Of a stretch of DNA of 23,048 nucleotides, positions 13,827-20,828 are shown one piece after another. A program made the position numbers and the translations under genes. Source of the stretch: DATEHG01 sp035279705 (GTDB taxonomy: Bacteria; Gemmatimonadota; Gemmatimonadetes; Gemmatimonadales; GWC2-71-9); contig DATEHG010000125.1 of assembly GCA_035279705.1 (NCBI GenBank), positions 1 through 23,048 on the forward strand, in the 5' to 3' direction. Numbering within the stretch: position 1 is the first letter of the stretch; the number at the start of each line of letters is the position of its first letter. The notes under the pieces were generated by a model. It saw only the letters and a program-made list of their open reading frames with translations, made no database searches and was not told where the DNA came from.

Positions 13827-14206
13827 GCATGGTCTCCGCGTTTTGACCGCAGGATCTTTTCCAGCGCTTTCCCCTTGGCGAGTTCGTCCACCAGCTTGTC
13901 CAGGTAGCGGATGTGCCGCATCAGCGGATCCTCGACCGACTCGACCCGGACGCCGCAGACGACACCGGTAATGAGCGACGTGTTCGGATGAATCGCCGGG
14001 GCCTCGGCAAAAAAGGTCTTGAAGGTCGTGCCGTCCTCGAGCCGCCGCTCCAGCGCCGCCTGGCTATAGCCCGTCAGCCAGCGGATGATCTGGTCGAGTT
14101 CCGCCCTGGTGCGTCCCTTCTTCTCCGCCTTCTGGAGGTAGTGGGGGTACACGCTCCCCAGCTTTGTGGTGAAGATACGATGTTCGCCGGAGGTCGTGAT
14201 GCCCAT
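13823..14206 (-). CDS. DUF2200 domain protein
   Basis: A 127-aa protein that follows the DUF2200 pattern almost throughout: HRIFTTKLGSVYPHYLQKAE, then KKGRTRAELDQIIRWLTGY, the TFFAEAPAIHPNTSLITGVV segment and the ending DPLMRHIRYLDKLVDELAKG. The role of the family is unknown; it often stands with TfoX, DUF1801 and similar small proteins, as here. The ATG at 14206 places the conserved HRIF eight residues from the start, as in relatives; a GTG at 14236 is possible, and neither has a clear ribosome-binding site. The gene is 45 bp after TfoX and overlaps the next membrane protein gene by 4 bp. Confidence 0.9.
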   Translation of the reverse strand: MGITTSGEHRIFTTKLGSVYPHYLQKAEKKGRTRAELDQIIRWLTGYSQAALERRLEDGTTFKTFFAEAPAIHPNTSLITGVVCGVRVESVEDPLMRHIRYLDKLVDELAKGKALEKILRSKRGDHA

Positions 14207-14251
14207 GGGTTGGCCGTGGTGGCGATGAAGGAACACCGGTCAGGCGGCGGC

Positions 14252-14587
14252 CTACTTGCGTGACGACCTGGCCTCTTTGTTGAACGCGAGGCAGGCGCGC
14301 ACCCAGTAATCCAGGGCCGGCCTGGTCGTGACCACATCCTCGCGCACGTGGACAAAGCCCCGATAGGCGTGACCTCTCATCGTGACGGTCTGGACGCCTT
14401 TGCGCCTGATCGCCGAGTCGTGCAACTCCGGATCGATCCGGCACATCAACCGCTGCCGGCCGACGCTGATGCACATCTTCCCGTTCACCATGAACGTGAT
14501 ACCGCCGAACATCTTCTTCTCGACGACGCGGGGCGTGCGTGCCAGCGCGGCTCTCACCCGGTCAATCAGTGGCTTCCGGACGGTCAT
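14252..14587 (-). CDS. TfoX/Sxy family N-terminal domain protein
   Basis: A 111-aa protein consisting only of the TfoX N-terminal domain. The signature VVEKKMFGGITFMVNGKMCI (21-40), then RLMCRIDPE and the VTTRPALDYWVRACLAF helix are characteristic. In Haemophilus and Vibrio full-length Sxy/TfoX is a competence co-activator of CRP. Short stand-alone forms like this are widespread, lack the C-terminal domain, and have no shown role, so a competence function should not be assumed. The ATG at 14587 overlaps the racemase stop by 4 bp, and the gene is 45 bp ahead of DUF2200. Confidence 0.9.
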   Translation of the reverse strand: MTVRKPLIDRVRAALARTPRVVEKKMFGGITFMVNGKMCISVGRQRLMCRIDPELHDSAIRRKGVQTVTMRGHAYRGFVHVREDVVTTRPALDYWVRACLAFNKEARSSRK

Positions 14588-15282
14588 GGCTGGTCCGACA
14601 ACGCGAAGTTCACCGCGGCCTCCACATGAATGCGCGTGGTATCAAACACCGGCACCGCCACATCCTGCTGGGTCAGCAGCAACGGAATCTCGGTACATCC
14701 AAAGACGATGCCTTGGGCGCCGCGGGCGACGAGCTGCGCCACCACCTCGAGGTACGCCGTCCTGGTCGCCCGGGTGAACACGTCGCGGCCCAGTTCCTCC
14801 TTGAGGGTCTGCTGAATGAAGTCCCGTGTCGCCTGCTCCAGCGGTACGAGGGTTTCAATGCCCTGCAGGCGCAGCTTGTCTCTGTAGAACGGCAGCTCCA
14901 TGGTGAACTTCGTGCCGAGCAGGCCGACCGTCGTGAGGCCCGCCCTGCTGATCTCGGTCGCCGTCGCCGTGGCGATATGGATCACCGGCAGCCGTACGCT
15001 GGCCTCCAGCTCATCGGCAATCGCGTGAGCGGTATTGGCACACAGGACGATCGCCTCGGCACCAGCCGCCTTCAGGTGCCGGCAGCCCCCCGAAAGCAGG
15101 CGGAACGTTTCGTCCCAGTCATCCCAGCCGTGCCGCTGGATGTCGCCGAAATTCAGGGAATAGACGATGCATTCGGCGAAATCGAGCCCGCCCAGCCGCT
15201 GGTTGACTCCTTCGTTGATGTAGCGGTAGTAGTCCAGCGTCGAGACCCAGCTGAGCCCTCCAAGGAGTCCGAGCTTCTTCAT
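14584..15282 (-). CDS. aspartate/glutamate racemase family protein
   Basis: A 232-aa protein. The ATG at 15282 is chosen because MKKLGLLGGLSWVSTLDYYR is the family N-terminus; the frame is open further upstream without similarity. The two catalytic cysteines are C81 in VLCANTAHAIADE and C196 in IVFGCTEIPLLL, and the NTAH and CTEIP contexts are standard for the PLP-independent Asp/Glu racemases (YgeA-like). It should interconvert D- and L-forms of aspartate or a related amino acid in the cytoplasm; the substrate is not proven. It lies 44 bp after a cupin gene and overlaps TfoX by 4 bp. Confidence 0.93.
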   Translation of the reverse strand: MKKLGLLGGLSWVSTLDYYRYINEGVNQRLGGLDFAECIVYSLNFGDIQRHGWDDWDETFRLLSGGCRHLKAAGAEAIVLCANTAHAIADELEASVRLPVIHIATATATEISRAGLTTVGLLGTKFTMELPFYRDKLRLQGIETLVPLEQATRDFIQQTLKEELGRDVFTRATRTAYLEVVAQLVARGAQGIVFGCTEIPLLLTQQDVAVPVFDTTRIHVEAAVNFALSDQP

Positions 15283-15326
15283 TGCCGGTGCAGGCTCCGG
15301 GTGTGAGGCGCGACCGCACCGGGACG

Positions 15327-15665
15327 TCAGGCCCCGGCGAGGACCCACATTTCCTTGAACGGCAGCGTAAGGTGCCACCGGGTCACCGCTCCCTTGGGCA
15401 GCGAGGCCATGTCACCCGGTTTCAGATCGAGCGTGGGCCCGCCTTCGATCTCGATCCGGACTGCGCCTTCGAGCACCAGGAGAACCTCGTGTTGCGGCAG
15501 CACCCAGGACAGCGGACCCGGGTCCTCCGTGAAGCGGGTGAGCCCGGCGCGCATCTCTGCGGTGTGAACGAGCACATGCTCCTCGGCGCCCCCGCCAACC
15601 TCCGGATCCGCCCGCCAGTCGTCCGTCGCTGTGCTGGACACGAATACCCCTGGGTGGACTTCCAT
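15327..15665 (-). CDS. small cupin protein
   Basis: A 112-aa single-domain cupin. The ATG at 15665 is chosen over the one at 15689 because a GAGGAG ribosome-binding site precedes it by five bases. The barrel region runs LPQHEVLLVLEGAVRIEIEG (57-75), then LKPGDMASLPKGAVTRWHL (81-99). The usual HxH of motif 1 is reduced to one histidine (H59, E60), and the motif 2 histidine is displaced (H98 after TRW), so the metal site is uncertain. It is the first gene of a probable cupin-racemase-TfoX-DUF2200-membrane protein transcript. No ligand can be named. Confidence 0.85.
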   Translation of the reverse strand: MEVHPGVFVSSTATDDWRADPEVGGGAEEHVLVHTAEMRAGLTRFTEDPGPLSWVLPQHEVLLVLEGAVRIEIEGGPTLDLKPGDMASLPKGAVTRWHLTLPFKEMWVLAGA

Positions 15666-15743
15666 CGCGACTCCTCGTGGATATGCCATGCAAAGGCAGC
15701 TCTCTCTACCCGCGTTGCGCCCTCCAGCAGCTGCACCAATTGA

Positions 15744-16325
15744 TCATATGGCCGTGTGCGGCGCCGCAAACCGCAATTCCTGGCGTGACTGCTGCCCGGG
15801 CGCCGGAACCTCTCCCTCTTTCACCCTCGGCGCTTGCGCAGCGTCAGCAGGTGAACCAGTGCCGGGGTCTGGCGTGCGGTGGTCGGCGCGATGGAGCCTG
15901 AGGGCAAGTTCGAACAGGCCGACAACCACGGCCGCGATGACCAGGCTCCTGGCGACCGCGTCTGCCGGCCTGGCGAGCGCCGCGACGAGCAGACCGGCCA
16001 CGATCACATGCCCGCGAAACCGCGCGAGCAATTGCCAGGCACCGGCCCTGCGCGTGGGGAATGCCTGCTCGCCGGAACGATCCCGGCTCGGGGAATCGCC
16101 CTCATTCGATGAAAGTGCACTGCGGTCTCGCACCTCGAACTCCTGCAGCGCACGGTCAAAGGCGGATTCGGCGATGCCCGCCTCGATTGCCACCTCGCGC
16201 AGCCGGGCGAGCGGGTGATCTGACGCGTGCCGCGCATCGAGTTCGGCGGCACGGGCCAGCAGGCGCCGGGCCTCGGCTTCGGAGAGAGTCTTGCGCTCAG
16301 GAGATTCTGGAGTCTCTGCCGGCAT
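15744..16325 (-). CDS. hypothetical two-TM protein with N-terminal helical domain
   Basis: A 193-aa protein. Residues 13-64 (LSEAEARRLLARAAELD, then LARLREVAIEAGI and FDRALQEFE) form a helical segment often seen at the N-terminus of unnamed membrane proteins in Gemmatimonadota-like genomes, where it resembles a small HTH-like unit. A low-complexity linker follows to about 90. Two TM helices at about 105-120 and 125-145 form a hairpin. The tail of 48 residues is Pro/Ala/Arg-rich. The ATG at 16325 has GAGG four bases upstream; an ATG at 16340 is the alternative. No function is known. Confidence 0.7.
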   Translation of the reverse strand: MPAETPESPERKTLSEAEARRLLARAAELDARHASDHPLARLREVAIEAGIAESAFDRALQEFEVRDRSALSSNEGDSPSRDRSGEQAFPTRRAGAWQLLARFRGHVIVAGLLVAALARPADAVARSLVIAAVVVGLFELALRLHRADHRTPDPGTGSPADAAQAPRVKEGEVPAPGQQSRQELRFAAPHTAI

Positions 16326-16398
16326 AATGCCTCGCTCCATTCGGCGTAGTGGGTGAAGATCTGGCCACGGGGCAGTTCAGGATCCACATCACGGCATT

Positions 16399-16677
16399 CT
16401 AGTAGAGCGGCACGGTCAAGGTCACGGATACGGTGTCGCCGTGCTCCTTGCCGCCCCGCACCGCTTTGGGAACTGCCAGGAGAGTCCTGCCGTCCTTGCC
16501 ACGCCAGACGCTGGTTTTCCAGGTGACGCCCCCGATCGCCGCGGTGACGGGGGTGCGTCCCCAGGCGTGGGTAGCAGGCGGGGCGTGCTTCCTGGGGACG
16601 GTCAGGAAGGTCCAGCCTCCCTTTCCTGGATACCGCCACAGGCGGGCGGAGAAGACGGTTTTTCGCTCGGCAGGCAT
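16399..16677 (-). CDS. DUF1905 domain protein
   Basis: A 92-aa beta-barrel protein matching DUF1905 along its length: FSARLWRYPGKGGWTFLTVP (9-28), then PVTAAIGGVTWKTSVW (43-58), LLAVPKAVRGGKEHGDTVSV (66-85). The ATG at 16677 gives the usual family length; the frame is open for another 31 codons upstream, but that part is Arg/Pro-rich and unlike the family. No Shine-Dalgarno sequence precedes this start, so it is not fully certain. In other genomes the domain occurs alone or fused to a YdeI/OmpD-associated domain (OmdA). Its biochemical role is not established. Confidence 0.88.
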   Translation of the reverse strand: MPAERKTVFSARLWRYPGKGGWTFLTVPRKHAPPATHAWGRTPVTAAIGGVTWKTSVWRGKDGRTLLAVPKAVRGGKEHGDTVSVTLTVPLY

Positions 16678-16772
16678 TGGGCTGAGTGAAGGTGTTGTTC
16701 CCCCCTGATGCCTGCGCGTCAGGGGCATCCGCGGCAACCGGCGCCCGCTGGCCGGCACGCTCCGCGCCACTG

Positions 16773-17159
16773 CTAGCGCGGTTCCGGAAGGCGCCAGGGC
16801 GGGTTCCGGCGGTTCCTGCCCCCATGAAAGAGGCAGACGCGATTGCCCGCCGGATCCCGCAAGTACGCTTCACGCCAGAGCCAGGGCTGGTCCTGGGGCC
16901 CTGACTCGAACTGAAGGCCTGCCGCCGAGAGTTCGCGCACTTTGGCGTCAAGATCCTCGAGTTCGAAGTAGACGATGATGCCGTGGTCGCCCGCCGGGAG
17001 CGGCCCGCGATGCAGCGAGAAGGTCGCCTGACCCACGGGGCATTCGAACCGGGCGTAGTCGGGCGGATCGCTGACGATCAGCCGGAGGCCGAGTTGCCGG
17101 TAGAAAGCGACGGAGGCAGCCAGATCGGCGCAGGGAACCGTCACCTGGTTGAGGTCCAC
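16773..17159 (-). CDS. VOC family protein
   Basis: A 128-aa protein. The start is a GTG at 17159 with a GGAGGAG ribosome-binding site six bases upstream; the frame is open to 17801 but the upstream part is antisense-like and overlaps the membrane protein gene. The first module opens VDLNQVTVPCADLAASVAFY, and ARFECPVGQATFSLHRG follows. The second module has IIVYFELEDLDAKVRELSAAG and the ending EAYLRDPAGNRVCLFHGG. The tail NRRNPPWRLPE is typical of this subgroup. Gln replaces the first metal histidine. The gene follows the membrane protein gene by 65 bp. Ligand unknown. Confidence 0.9.
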   Translation of the reverse strand: MDLNQVTVPCADLAASVAFYRQLGLRLIVSDPPDYARFECPVGQATFSLHRGPLPAGDHGIIVYFELEDLDAKVRELSAAGLQFESGPQDQPWLWREAYLRDPAGNRVCLFHGGRNRRNPPWRLPEPR

Positions 17160-17224
17160 AAGACGCTCCTCCCGTGCGATCCGATGGATTGCGCTTCGGC
17201 TGCGGGTGCCCGGCTCGGCGCGGG

Positions 17225-17770
17225 TCAGCCGGCGCCCGTCGAGCGCTCCTCGGCCCGCTCGCGCAGGACAAGCGGGTGGCGCACCAGGGCGCGGATGAGG
17301 ATCGGCACCCCGACCAGGGCCGGCGCCAGCCAATATGCCAGCGACGGCAGATCCCGCCAGAGCGGGAGGTTCGCGCCGTTGTCGACGTAGAAGGCGGTAA
17401 GCAGCAGGATGTAGGACAGTCCCATCCCCGTGATGTGGATTCTGATCCAGCCGGGCCACCGGCCGCGCCGCGCAGCCCGGCCGAGAGTCGCGGCGGCAAA
17501 GGAGAGGATGCCGAGAACCAAGAGGTGGATGTCCGCAGGCCAGCGCATGACCGACAAGCCGCTCATCGAAGCAGTGACGAGGGCGAGGGACCAGTAATAG
17601 AGCGTGCCCGCAGTGGGATGACGGCCCGGGCGCTTCCGGCTCAGCATGGCGACGAGTCCCGTGACGACGCACGCGAGCCCGGCAAAGACGTGGCAGGTCA
17701 GGAGAGCGAGAAAGAGCGGGGAGCTCGCAGGGATCGGGATGCCGAGGATGACGATGCCGTGGTCGGTCAC
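17225..17770 (-). CDS. multi-pass membrane protein, DUF2306-like
   Basis: A 181-aa protein with about six hydrophobic segments. The region LVAMLSRKRPGRHPTAGTLYYWSLA has the basic-loop-plus-histidine layout seen in DUF2306 membrane proteins, and later segments WIRIHITGMGLSYILLLTAFY and YWLAPALVGVPILIRALV contain further conserved-looking histidine and aromatic residues. Family assignment is tentative. The start is a GTG at 17770 giving VTDHGIVILGIPIPASSP before the first helix; starts at 17851 or 17857 would add a basic stretch. No ribosome-binding site decides the matter. It is 130 bp downstream of the GrpB gene. Confidence 0.7.
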   Translation of the reverse strand: MTDHGIVILGIPIPASSPLFLALLTCHVFAGLACVVTGLVAMLSRKRPGRHPTAGTLYYWSLALVTASMSGLSVMRWPADIHLLVLGILSFAAATLGRAARRGRWPGWIRIHITGMGLSYILLLTAFYVDNGANLPLWRDLPSLAYWLAPALVGVPILIRALVRHPLVLRERAEERSTGAG

Positions 17771-17900
17771 GCTGGGCCTGGCGCGTCTTCGCCTGGAACA
17801 AGGGGGTGTTCGTCCGCTTCCTCGACTATCAGACGAAAAGCCGGCCGCCATCGACACCCGGCAAGTGCCGGCTCGCGCCCAGGTTCAGCGGCACCATTCG

Positions 17901-18461
17901 CTACACGGCGCTGTCGGGACCTGGACGTGCTGCCCGCCAGGCCGCGGCGAGACGTTCGACTTCGCGGACAAATGCGGTCTTGGCGGTGGCGTAGCCTTCG
18001 ACATCGGCTCCGAAGGATGCCGCCAGGCGCGTCTTCAGCCGGCCGTACTCGATCGCCACCGACGGGTGGGCGCGGAGATAGTCGCGAAAGTCGAGATGGC
18101 GCTGGACGGCTTCGGCCCCACGGGCATAGGCATGAATCTGATGCGTGCGGATGCCTTGCGGGATCGTCCTGGAAAAGAAGCGCCGTCCGGGAATCCCGAA
18201 TTCGCCGCGGGCTTCGTAGCCCAGGGCCGCGAGGCGATCGCTCCGCGCATCGAGCAGGCCGAGCTGCGGGACCACGAGCAGCATGTCGAGCACGGGCTTG
18301 GCCACGAGTCCGGATATCGCCGTGCTGCCGATGTGATGCACGGCGGTCGTGACATCGGACAGGGCGACGCTGATCGCGCCCGCCTCGCGCCGGAACTCGT
18401 CGGGCCACGCCGCATCGTGCTCGGCGAGGATGATCGGCCCGCCTGGAGAGTAATGAGTCAC
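17901..18461 (-). CDS. GrpB family (UPF0157) protein
   Basis: A 186-aa protein. The nucleotidyltransferase-like signature HHIGSTAISGLVAKPVLDML lies at 42-61, preceded by the short N-terminal LAEHDAAWPDEFRREAGAI helix. GIRTHQIHAYARGAEAVQRH (103-122) and RDYLRAHPSVAIEYGRLKTRL (126-146) complete the family pattern. The fold resembles nucleotidyltransferases, but the activity is not demonstrated. The start is a GTG at 18461 with a weak AGGCGG upstream. It lies 16 bp after the DinB-like gene, so both are likely on one transcript. Confidence 0.92.
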   Translation of the reverse strand: MTHYSPGGPIILAEHDAAWPDEFRREAGAISVALSDVTTAVHHIGSTAISGLVAKPVLDMLLVVPQLGLLDARSDRLAALGYEARGEFGIPGRRFFSRTIPQGIRTHQIHAYARGAEAVQRHLDFRDYLRAHPSVAIEYGRLKTRLAASFGADVEGYATAKTAFVREVERLAAAWRAARPGPDSAV

Positions 18462-18477
18462 GGATGCGCCCGACCGC

Positions 18478-19020
18478 CTACATCTTCATCCCGGTCATCT
18501 TCTGGCTGGAGGGTGGTACCAGGCCGTTCAGCCGGAGATAGACGACCACGTTGCCGTAATGCTCCCAGGTGTGCCACATGTTCCAATTCAGGTACCCGAG
18601 CCGGGTCCGGCCCGATCCGCCGGGGGTGGGCAGGGTCGCGGTGGTCTCGGTGATCCTGGCATAGGCCGTATCGCAGTAGGCAAAGGCCGCCTTCAGGGCC
18701 ACCAGCAGGGCAGGCTTGGTGGCAAGGCTGTCCTCGATGGCCGTGTAGGCCGCATGACGAACCTCGCCGCGCGCGGGAGCGCAGAGATTGTACTGGTCGT
18801 CGGCGACGTGGGCCACCTGGCGGGCGAAGGTGCGCACGGTCGGGGCAGGGCGGAAGGCGTAGAGACTGTCGGGCATCTCTTCCGCGGCCTGGAGGAAGTA
18901 CCCGCGAACCGACGCGTAGTCTTTGGAAATTTCGGTGGCGATGACGCTGGTCTGGGCCGCAAGGGGGAAGGGCAGGCTGGCGCCGACGAGCGCGGCAAGA
19001 AGGCTCAGCGAACGGGACAT
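18478..19020 (-). CDS. exported DinB family protein
   Basis: A 180-aa protein with a signal peptide (MSRSLSLLAALVGASLPFPL, cleavage after AAQ near residue 23), which is uncommon for the DinB/YfiT four-helix-bundle family. H71 in ARQVAHVADDQYNLC and H150/H154 in NMWHTWEHYGNVVVYLRLNG give the three-histidine metal triad. The C-terminal NGLVPPSS is also typical. DinB-fold proteins act as metal-dependent thiol or other transferases, but an exported form must work in the periplasm, and its substrate is unknown. The ATG at 19020 has an AGGAG ribosome-binding site. Confidence 0.9.
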   Translation of the reverse strand: MSRSLSLLAALVGASLPFPLAAQTSVIATEISKDYASVRGYFLQAAEEMPDSLYAFRPAPTVRTFARQVAHVADDQYNLCAPARGEVRHAAYTAIEDSLATKPALLVALKAAFAYCDTAYARITETTATLPTPGGSGRTRLGYLNWNMWHTWEHYGNVVVYLRLNGLVPPSSQKMTGMKM

Positions 19021-19144
19021 GGGGCACTCCTGGAGGCGGGACGCGGGTGGCCGGGAGTCAGTACGGGGTGAGGCGGGGCCGCGGTTTCCCGATGAGGAAG
19101 GGTGGCATCGGTCCGGCAACCGACAACAGGGCCAACGATCCGGG

Positions 19145-19396
19145 CTACAGGCGAACCCGCAGCCAGCGTCTCGCGAAGTACGCCACCACCGCCAGCAGGA
19201 AAGTTTCACCACAGAACTGGACGAGTCCATGCCCGAGAGTCGGGCTGAAGCGGGCGATCTCGTCCGTCTCATAGATGCGGGCCCGGGTGGGGGGCCCGAG
19301 TGCCAGGAATACCAGCGCCGCTACGACCCCTGCCGCGAGCCCGACGACCGTGGCACGCAACACCCAGCGGAGGGCACTGACGGCCCTAGTTGGCAC
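19145..19396 (-). CDS. small two-TM membrane protein
   Basis: An 83-aa protein with hydrophobic segments at about 8-36 (WVLRATVVGLAAGVVAALVF) and 57-76 (FCGETFLLAVVAYFARRW). The GTG at 19396 is chosen because a G-run lies just upstream and because it overlaps the DUF4405 stop by 11 bp; a TTG at 19432 is the alternative. The charged loop (RIYETDEIARFSP) between the helices is the only other feature. I do not recognise the family. Coupling to the DUF4405 gene suggests the two membrane proteins are made together. Confidence 0.6.
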   Translation of the reverse strand: MPTRAVSALRWVLRATVVGLAAGVVAALVFLALGPPTRARIYETDEIARFSPTLGHGLVQFCGETFLLAVVAYFARRWLRVRL

Positions 19397-19808
19397 GGGG
19401 AGCCCCCCCGAGGTGCCGCCGGATGCCGACAAGCAGTGGATGCCAGTTCATCGCGACGTGGATGCCGAGCACAAGCAGAGTCCAGTTCAGAGTGAGGTTA
19501 TGCAGGGCACGCCAGGCGCCATCGTTCACCGTCGGAATCCCCGCAGCCGGGAGGGCGACGGCTGAAATCGCCAGGCCGGAGGTGATCTCGATGGTGAACA
19601 GAACGAAGAGCAGGACATTCATGACGACGTTGAAGCGCGAGCGAAGCCCGGCGCGCCGGCCCAGCGTTCTCGTGGCCGCGCGAATCCAGGGCCAGGACAC
19701 GAGCAGGTGAACCAGCACCAGGCCGACGAGCAGCAGACCGACCCACTCGTGGAGCGGCAGCCCCGTCAGCCGGGGCGAAAAGGCGAGCATGATGGCGAGC
19801 AGAAGCAC
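19386..19808 (-). CDS. DUF4405 cytochrome b-like membrane protein (5' end uncertain)
   Basis: From the GTG at 19808 the product has 140 residues and four hydrophobic helices. The family signature SPRLTGLPLHEWVGLLLVGLV is followed by H34 in LVHLLVSWPW, then ITSGLAISAVALPAAG and ALHNLTLNWTLLVLGIHVAM. Histidines H20, H34, H103, H117 and H123 sit where haem-ligating or ion-path residues occur in cytochrome b561/b-type relatives. The frame stays open 34 codons further upstream (to 19910) and reads PGRHRVALYLDL, which completes the first helix and resembles relatives, yet it contains no ATG, GTG or TTG. The annotated start is therefore probably too short. Confidence 0.75.
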   Translation of the reverse strand: MLLLAIMLAFSPRLTGLPLHEWVGLLLVGLVLVHLLVSWPWIRAATRTLGRRAGLRSRFNVVMNVLLFVLFTIEITSGLAISAVALPAAGIPTVNDGAWRALHNLTLNWTLLVLGIHVAMNWHPLLVGIRRHLGGAPRAN

Positions 19809-19954
19809 CAGGTCGAGGTAGAGTGCGACCCGATGGCGACCAGGAAGTTGGAGCAGAGGGGCCCGCCGGGTAGCTGGTGGCCGCTGTACGGCAGGGGTGA
19901 TGGACGGGTTTCAGGGTGGGACGGACCAGTGGCGGGACGAAGGTGCCGCGACGG

Positions 19955-20260
19955 CTATTCGGGCTTGAGCTCGGTCCACGAGGAGGCCTGATAGACGAAC
20001 CCGTTGGCGGCCGTGAGCTTCGGTCCCGCGACTCTCATCCAGTCCGCCATGTGCGGGGTCATGAGGTGGCGATCGAGCGCGGCCTGGTCACGCCACCGCT
20101 CGACGAACACGAAGCGCCCGGACCGTTGCGTGTCTTCATAGCAGCCGTACTCCTCGCAACCATCCTCGGCACGGGTTGCCGCGATGACAGCGGACAACGC
20201 GGCGAGGATTGGGGCCCGGTCGCCTGGAAGTACCTCGATGTAGGCGGTCAGCACGAGCAT
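19955..20260 (-). CDS. antibiotic biosynthesis monooxygenase (ABM) family protein
   Basis: A 101-aa ferredoxin-like dimer-forming protein. It opens MLVLTAYIEVLPGDR and contains ATRAEDGCEEYGCYED (28-43), FVFVERWRDQAALDRHLMTP (50-69) and the TPHMADW helix, all typical of the ABM/YgiN type. Such proteins are quinol or polyketide monooxygenases, haem-degrading relatives, or (often) of unknown role. The ATG at 20260 has GGGAG seven bases upstream and fits the family length; a GTG at 20296 would add 12 residues unlike the family. It lies 44 bp after the two-cysteine lipoprotein gene. Confidence 0.9.
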   Translation of the reverse strand: MLVLTAYIEVLPGDRAPILAALSAVIAATRAEDGCEEYGCYEDTQRSGRFVFVERWRDQAALDRHLMTPHMADWMRVAGPKLTAANGFVYQASSWTELKPE

Positions 20261-20304
20261 TCCGAAACTCCCGAATGATTGAATCGAACCCGTCACGCGC
20301 CGGC

Positions 20305-20697
20305 TTAGCGGATCCCGGTGTCGAACGACAAGTCGAGGTGCGTGAGGCCTTCGGCTTGCACCGCGACTGCCGGGGTCTGGGTGCCTATGCCGATCGGCTT
20401 GTCCGGGACCACCAGGTACGAGCCTGGCGCCGCATAAACCAGAAAGTGACCGGCCGTGTCGCTGAAGAAGCGCGCGACCACGTGGCCCGCCTGCTGGAGC
20501 GTGAACCCGGCCTTGAGCGGCGCGTCACAGGGCACGCCCTCCTGGCAAACGGGCTGAATGGGTCCGCGGCTGGCAGTCCCCTCGAGCCCGGTCCTGTTGA
20601 GGTCCCCAATCCTTGGCTGCACCGGGCCGGCGCCGCCACTCGAGCAGGCGCCAGTCGCCAGAAGAAGCGCCACCCATATCCGCATGTTTCGTGACAT
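20305..20697 (-). CDS. small exported protein/lipoprotein with CarboxypepD_reg-like beta fold
   Basis: A 130-aa protein with an N-terminal signal (MSRNMRIWVALLLATGAC), where Cys18 may be lipidated although the -3 residue is Thr. The mature part has a GTASRGPIQPVCQEGVPCDAP segment (41-60, with C51 and C57 close together) that is seen in small secreted proteins of Gemmatimonadota-like genomes, then FTLQQAGHVVARFFSDTAGH and a YAAPGSYLVVPD turn. This reads as one prealbumin-like/carboxypeptidase-regulatory beta domain with a disulfide-closed loop. The ATG at 20697 has GAGGG upstream. Function unknown; it would sit on the periplasmic side. Confidence 0.75.
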   Translation of the reverse strand: MSRNMRIWVALLLATGACSSGGAGPVQPRIGDLNRTGLEGTASRGPIQPVCQEGVPCDAPLKAGFTLQQAGHVVARFFSDTAGHFLVYAAPGSYLVVPDKPIGIGTQTPAVAVQAEGLTHLDLSFDTGIR

Positions 20698-20828
20698 GAA
20701 ACCCTCGCTAACCCACCTGGCAGGTATCGCTGTGCGCCTGGCGACAAATCGTCAAGCGGCGAGCGCGGCCGCCCGGGACTCGCGCCGGCCGCCGCAGGTT
20801 GGCCGACCTCCTCCGCTTCACGGCGCAG

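Noticed and set aside
14252..14587. Competence regulator assignment for TfoX
   Set aside because: Only the N-terminal domain is present, and there are no competence genes or Sxy-type sites nearby.
15422..15769. Alternative 115-codon frame overlapping the cupin gene
   Set aside because: It is out of frame with a gene that has a strong ribosome-binding site and a clear cupin pattern; its own sequence matches nothing I recognise.
17160..17801. N-terminal extension of the VOC gene to 17801
   Set aside because: The extension is Arg/Pro-rich, overlaps the membrane protein gene in another frame, and a GTG with a strong ribosome-binding site begins exactly at the VOC domain.
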